DNA from: Riemerella columbina
Lineage (GTDB): Bacteria; Bacteroidota; Bacteroidia; Flavobacteriales; Weeksellaceae
Assembly: GCF_030517065.1 (NCBI RefSeq)
Contig: NZ_CP103950.1
Span: forward strand, 248,001-312,000
Reading direction: 5' to 3'
DNA: 64,000 nt
This document shows, piece after piece, positions 62,812 to 64,000 of this stretch. How positions within the stretch are numbered: the first letter of the stretch is position 1; each line of letters starts with the position of its first letter. The notes beneath the pieces were generated by a model, which saw only the letters and a program-made list of their open reading frames with translations, made no database searches and had not been told where the DNA came from. Position numbers and translations under genes: made by a program.

Positions 62812-63465
62812 CTAAAAAATAGTTGCTTTTGTTTTCGTTTGCTGGATGCCATCTTCATAAGAAGCGTATTGTATAGCATAAACTAAAGGGATTGATAAAA
62901 TAATTCCAATACAGAATAGGATAAAACCAGCAGCACTTATCAATGAAACAATGATGGCAAAACCGATAATATTGAGTCCATTGCCTTTGCTCATCTGTTT
63001 AGAGAGTTTCCAGCTGTCCATTAGCGAATGTCTTTCTAACTCCATCAGAGCTACCACATAGTAACCTTTAATCAGGAAATAAATCGCCACCAGATACATG
63101 GCTAAAATATAAAGACTAAATAATGGGGTAGGCTCTTGATTGGCATCAGTAAGGATAGTTAATGGAATTTGAATCAGTAAAGAAAACCCCCAAACAATAA
63201 GGCTTAATTTTAAAAAGTGCCTAAAGTCAGAGAAGTCAAAAATATCGCCTGCAGAAGCGTTTTCGCCACGGTTGAGCTTGCGGCATAGTTTAATAAAATT
63301 GCCCAGCGCCATTATACCACAGAGAGGGATAATGCTCATCACGATCAGCGCTAAAAATGCCAAGATGATGGTGGACATATGGTTTTTAAATAATTCAAAA
63401 CCTTGGTTCAAATATTCTCCTAATTTGAACTTTACAGGGGCTGGAGTAAAAGAATGTGTACTCAT
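62812..63465 (-). CDS. Polytopic membrane protein of unknown function
   Basis: A 217-residue protein with about five hydrophobic segments (near residues 33-58, 88-108, 118-140, 165-185 and 185-205). GEYLNQGFELFKNHMSTII at the start and DSWKLSKQMSKGNG in a loop recall DUF975-like membrane proteins, but I do not assign a family with confidence. It sits between the regulator gene (25-base gap) and lptE, and is probably in the same transcript. Confidence 0.7.
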   Translation of the reverse strand: MSTHSFTPAPVKFKLGEYLNQGFELFKNHMSTIILAFLALIVMSIIPLCGIMALGNFIKLCRKLNRGENASAGDIFDFSDFRHFLKLSLIVWGFSLLIQIPLTILTDANQEPTPLFSLYILAMYLVAIYFLIKGYYVVALMELERHSLMDSWKLSKQMSKGNGLNIIGFAIIVSLISAAGFILFCIGIILSIPLVYAIQYASYEDGIQQTKTKATIF

Positions 63466-63490
63466 AATAAATAATTTTTAATGGTTTATG

Positions 63491-64000
63491 TTAATCTTCT
63501 AAATGATATTGTTTAATTTTTCTATACAAAGTTCTCTGCGAAATTCCCAGCTCTTCTGCCGCCTTATTTCTGCGCCCTTTGTACTTTTCTAAAGCCTTTA
63601 TAATCAGCTCTTTCTCGTTGTTTTGTAACGATAATGAGGTGGCGGGCGCCTCTTCCGCTTCTATATCTTCTGCCTCTATATGCTCGTGCACAGGCTCTAC
63701 AATGCTGGGCTCTGCGTGGTGCGTAGGCGTTTCAAAATAAAGGAGCGAGTTGTTGCTAACGGGCGGTTGCTCTGGGGTATAAATTCGGTTGATCAGGCTC
63801 TTTTCTTGGAGGCTAAAATCCCCATTGCCACGGTTTTTAATCAGCTCTGAGGTAAGGGCTTTCAGGTCGTTAATATCATTGCGCATATCAAAGAGGATCT
63901 TATACATAATCTCTCTTTCGGTGTTAAACTCTGAGCTGGAAACCCCACTGCCGCCCTTCTGAACCACGGCAGGGAGGTTGGCTTGCATTGGGATGTATTC
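63491..64000 (-). CDS. Sigma-54-type transcriptional regulator, C-terminal part (cut by right edge)
   Basis: The frame is open through position 64000, so only the last 170 residues are seen. They contain the end of a probable AAA+ region (VQKGGSG, then a helical segment), a long acidic linker (about HAEPSIVEPVHEHIEAEDIEAEE) and a C-terminal Fis-type helix-turn-helix (ALEKYKGRRNKAAEELGIS, then QRTLYRKIKQY). This is the layout of sigma-54-dependent activators. The sensor and the catalytic Walker motifs lie outside the window. It is probably the first gene of the unit running to the acidic protein. Confidence 0.82.
   Translation of the reverse strand, partial: EYIPMQANLPAVVQKGGSGVSSSEFNTEREIMYKILFDMRNDINDLKALTSELIKNRGNGDFSLQEKSLINRIYTPEQPPVSNNSLLYFETPTHHAEPSIVEPVHEHIEAEDIEAEEAPATSLSLQNNEKELIIKALEKYKGRRNKAAEELGISQRTLYRKIKQYHLED

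Noticed and set aside
1-64000. tRNA or rRNA genes
   Set aside because: The intergenic gaps were read for cloverleaf-like arms and conserved rRNA blocks; nothing convincing was found.

Overview
The window looks like a chromosomal segment of a Flavobacteriia bacterium, most likely in the Weeksellaceae (Chryseobacterium/Riemerella/Cloacibacterium side). The clues are the flavobacterial promoter pattern (TTTG, about 19 bases, TAnnTTTG), the dcw gene order, a PorD-like type IX secretion component, two GLPGLI proteins, several TonB-dependent receptors, a HYC_CC_PP-type Cys-rich protein and a DUF3078 protein. The species cannot be fixed from the sequence alone. No rRNA, tRNA, CRISPR array, integrase or intact insertion sequence was found.

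Layout. (1) 1-15.6 kb: an almost gap-free division and cell-wall (dcw) cluster on the + strand: mraZ (cut by the left edge), rsmH, ftsL, ftsI, murE, mraY, murD, ftsW, murG, murC, ftsQ, ftsA, ftsZ, closed by a hairpin terminator. (2) 15.7-18.5 kb: bacilliredoxin, a GH3-family protein and a lipoprotein-like MsrB. (3) 18.5-22.6 kb, - strand: a metal module made of a Cys-rich protein, a secreted HMA-domain protein and a TonB receptor whose N-terminus carries a related HMA domain, with a GLPGLI protein upstream. (4) 22.7-28.4 kb: sufA and sufB separated by a broken four-helix-bundle gene, then two decayed genes (AcfC-like binding protein, nitroreductase), then a VIT1/CCC1-type transporter between palindromic repeats with a 13-C tract just before it. 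(5) 28.4-37.6 kb, - strand: two paralogous TonB receptors with near-identical 5' segments, then a MarR-controlled TolC/HlyD/ABC-2 export operon. (6) 37.8-47.2 kb, + strand: hchA-like, class I fumarase, a small membrane protein, PiT phosphate transporter, prfA, a stand-alone RapZ C-terminal domain protein, porD-like and lysA. (7) 47.2-52.2 kb, - strand: feoA, feoB and a FeoB-associated small protein, two small beta-barrel-like proteins, a protein of unknown family, and an eight-unit 43-bp tandem array. (8) 52.3-60.75 kb: mnmA, hflX, GLPGLI, alkD-like, a DUF1905/YdeI protein, a rhomboid protease (- strand), DUF3078, and the tightly overlapping set tatD-tcdA-rnpA. (9) 60.75-64 kb, - strand: a long acidic protein, LptE, a membrane protein, and the C-terminus of a sigma-54-type regulator cut by the right edge.

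Most of the window is ordinary housekeeping content. The parts that stand out are the HMA-fused TonB receptor with its stand-alone relative next door, the 43-bp array in which each unit carries a minus-strand promoter-like box, the repeat-rich and decaying 23-28.4 kb zone with its poly-C tract, and the mosaic pair of TonB receptors. All similarity statements rest on reading motifs by eye; no database search was run.
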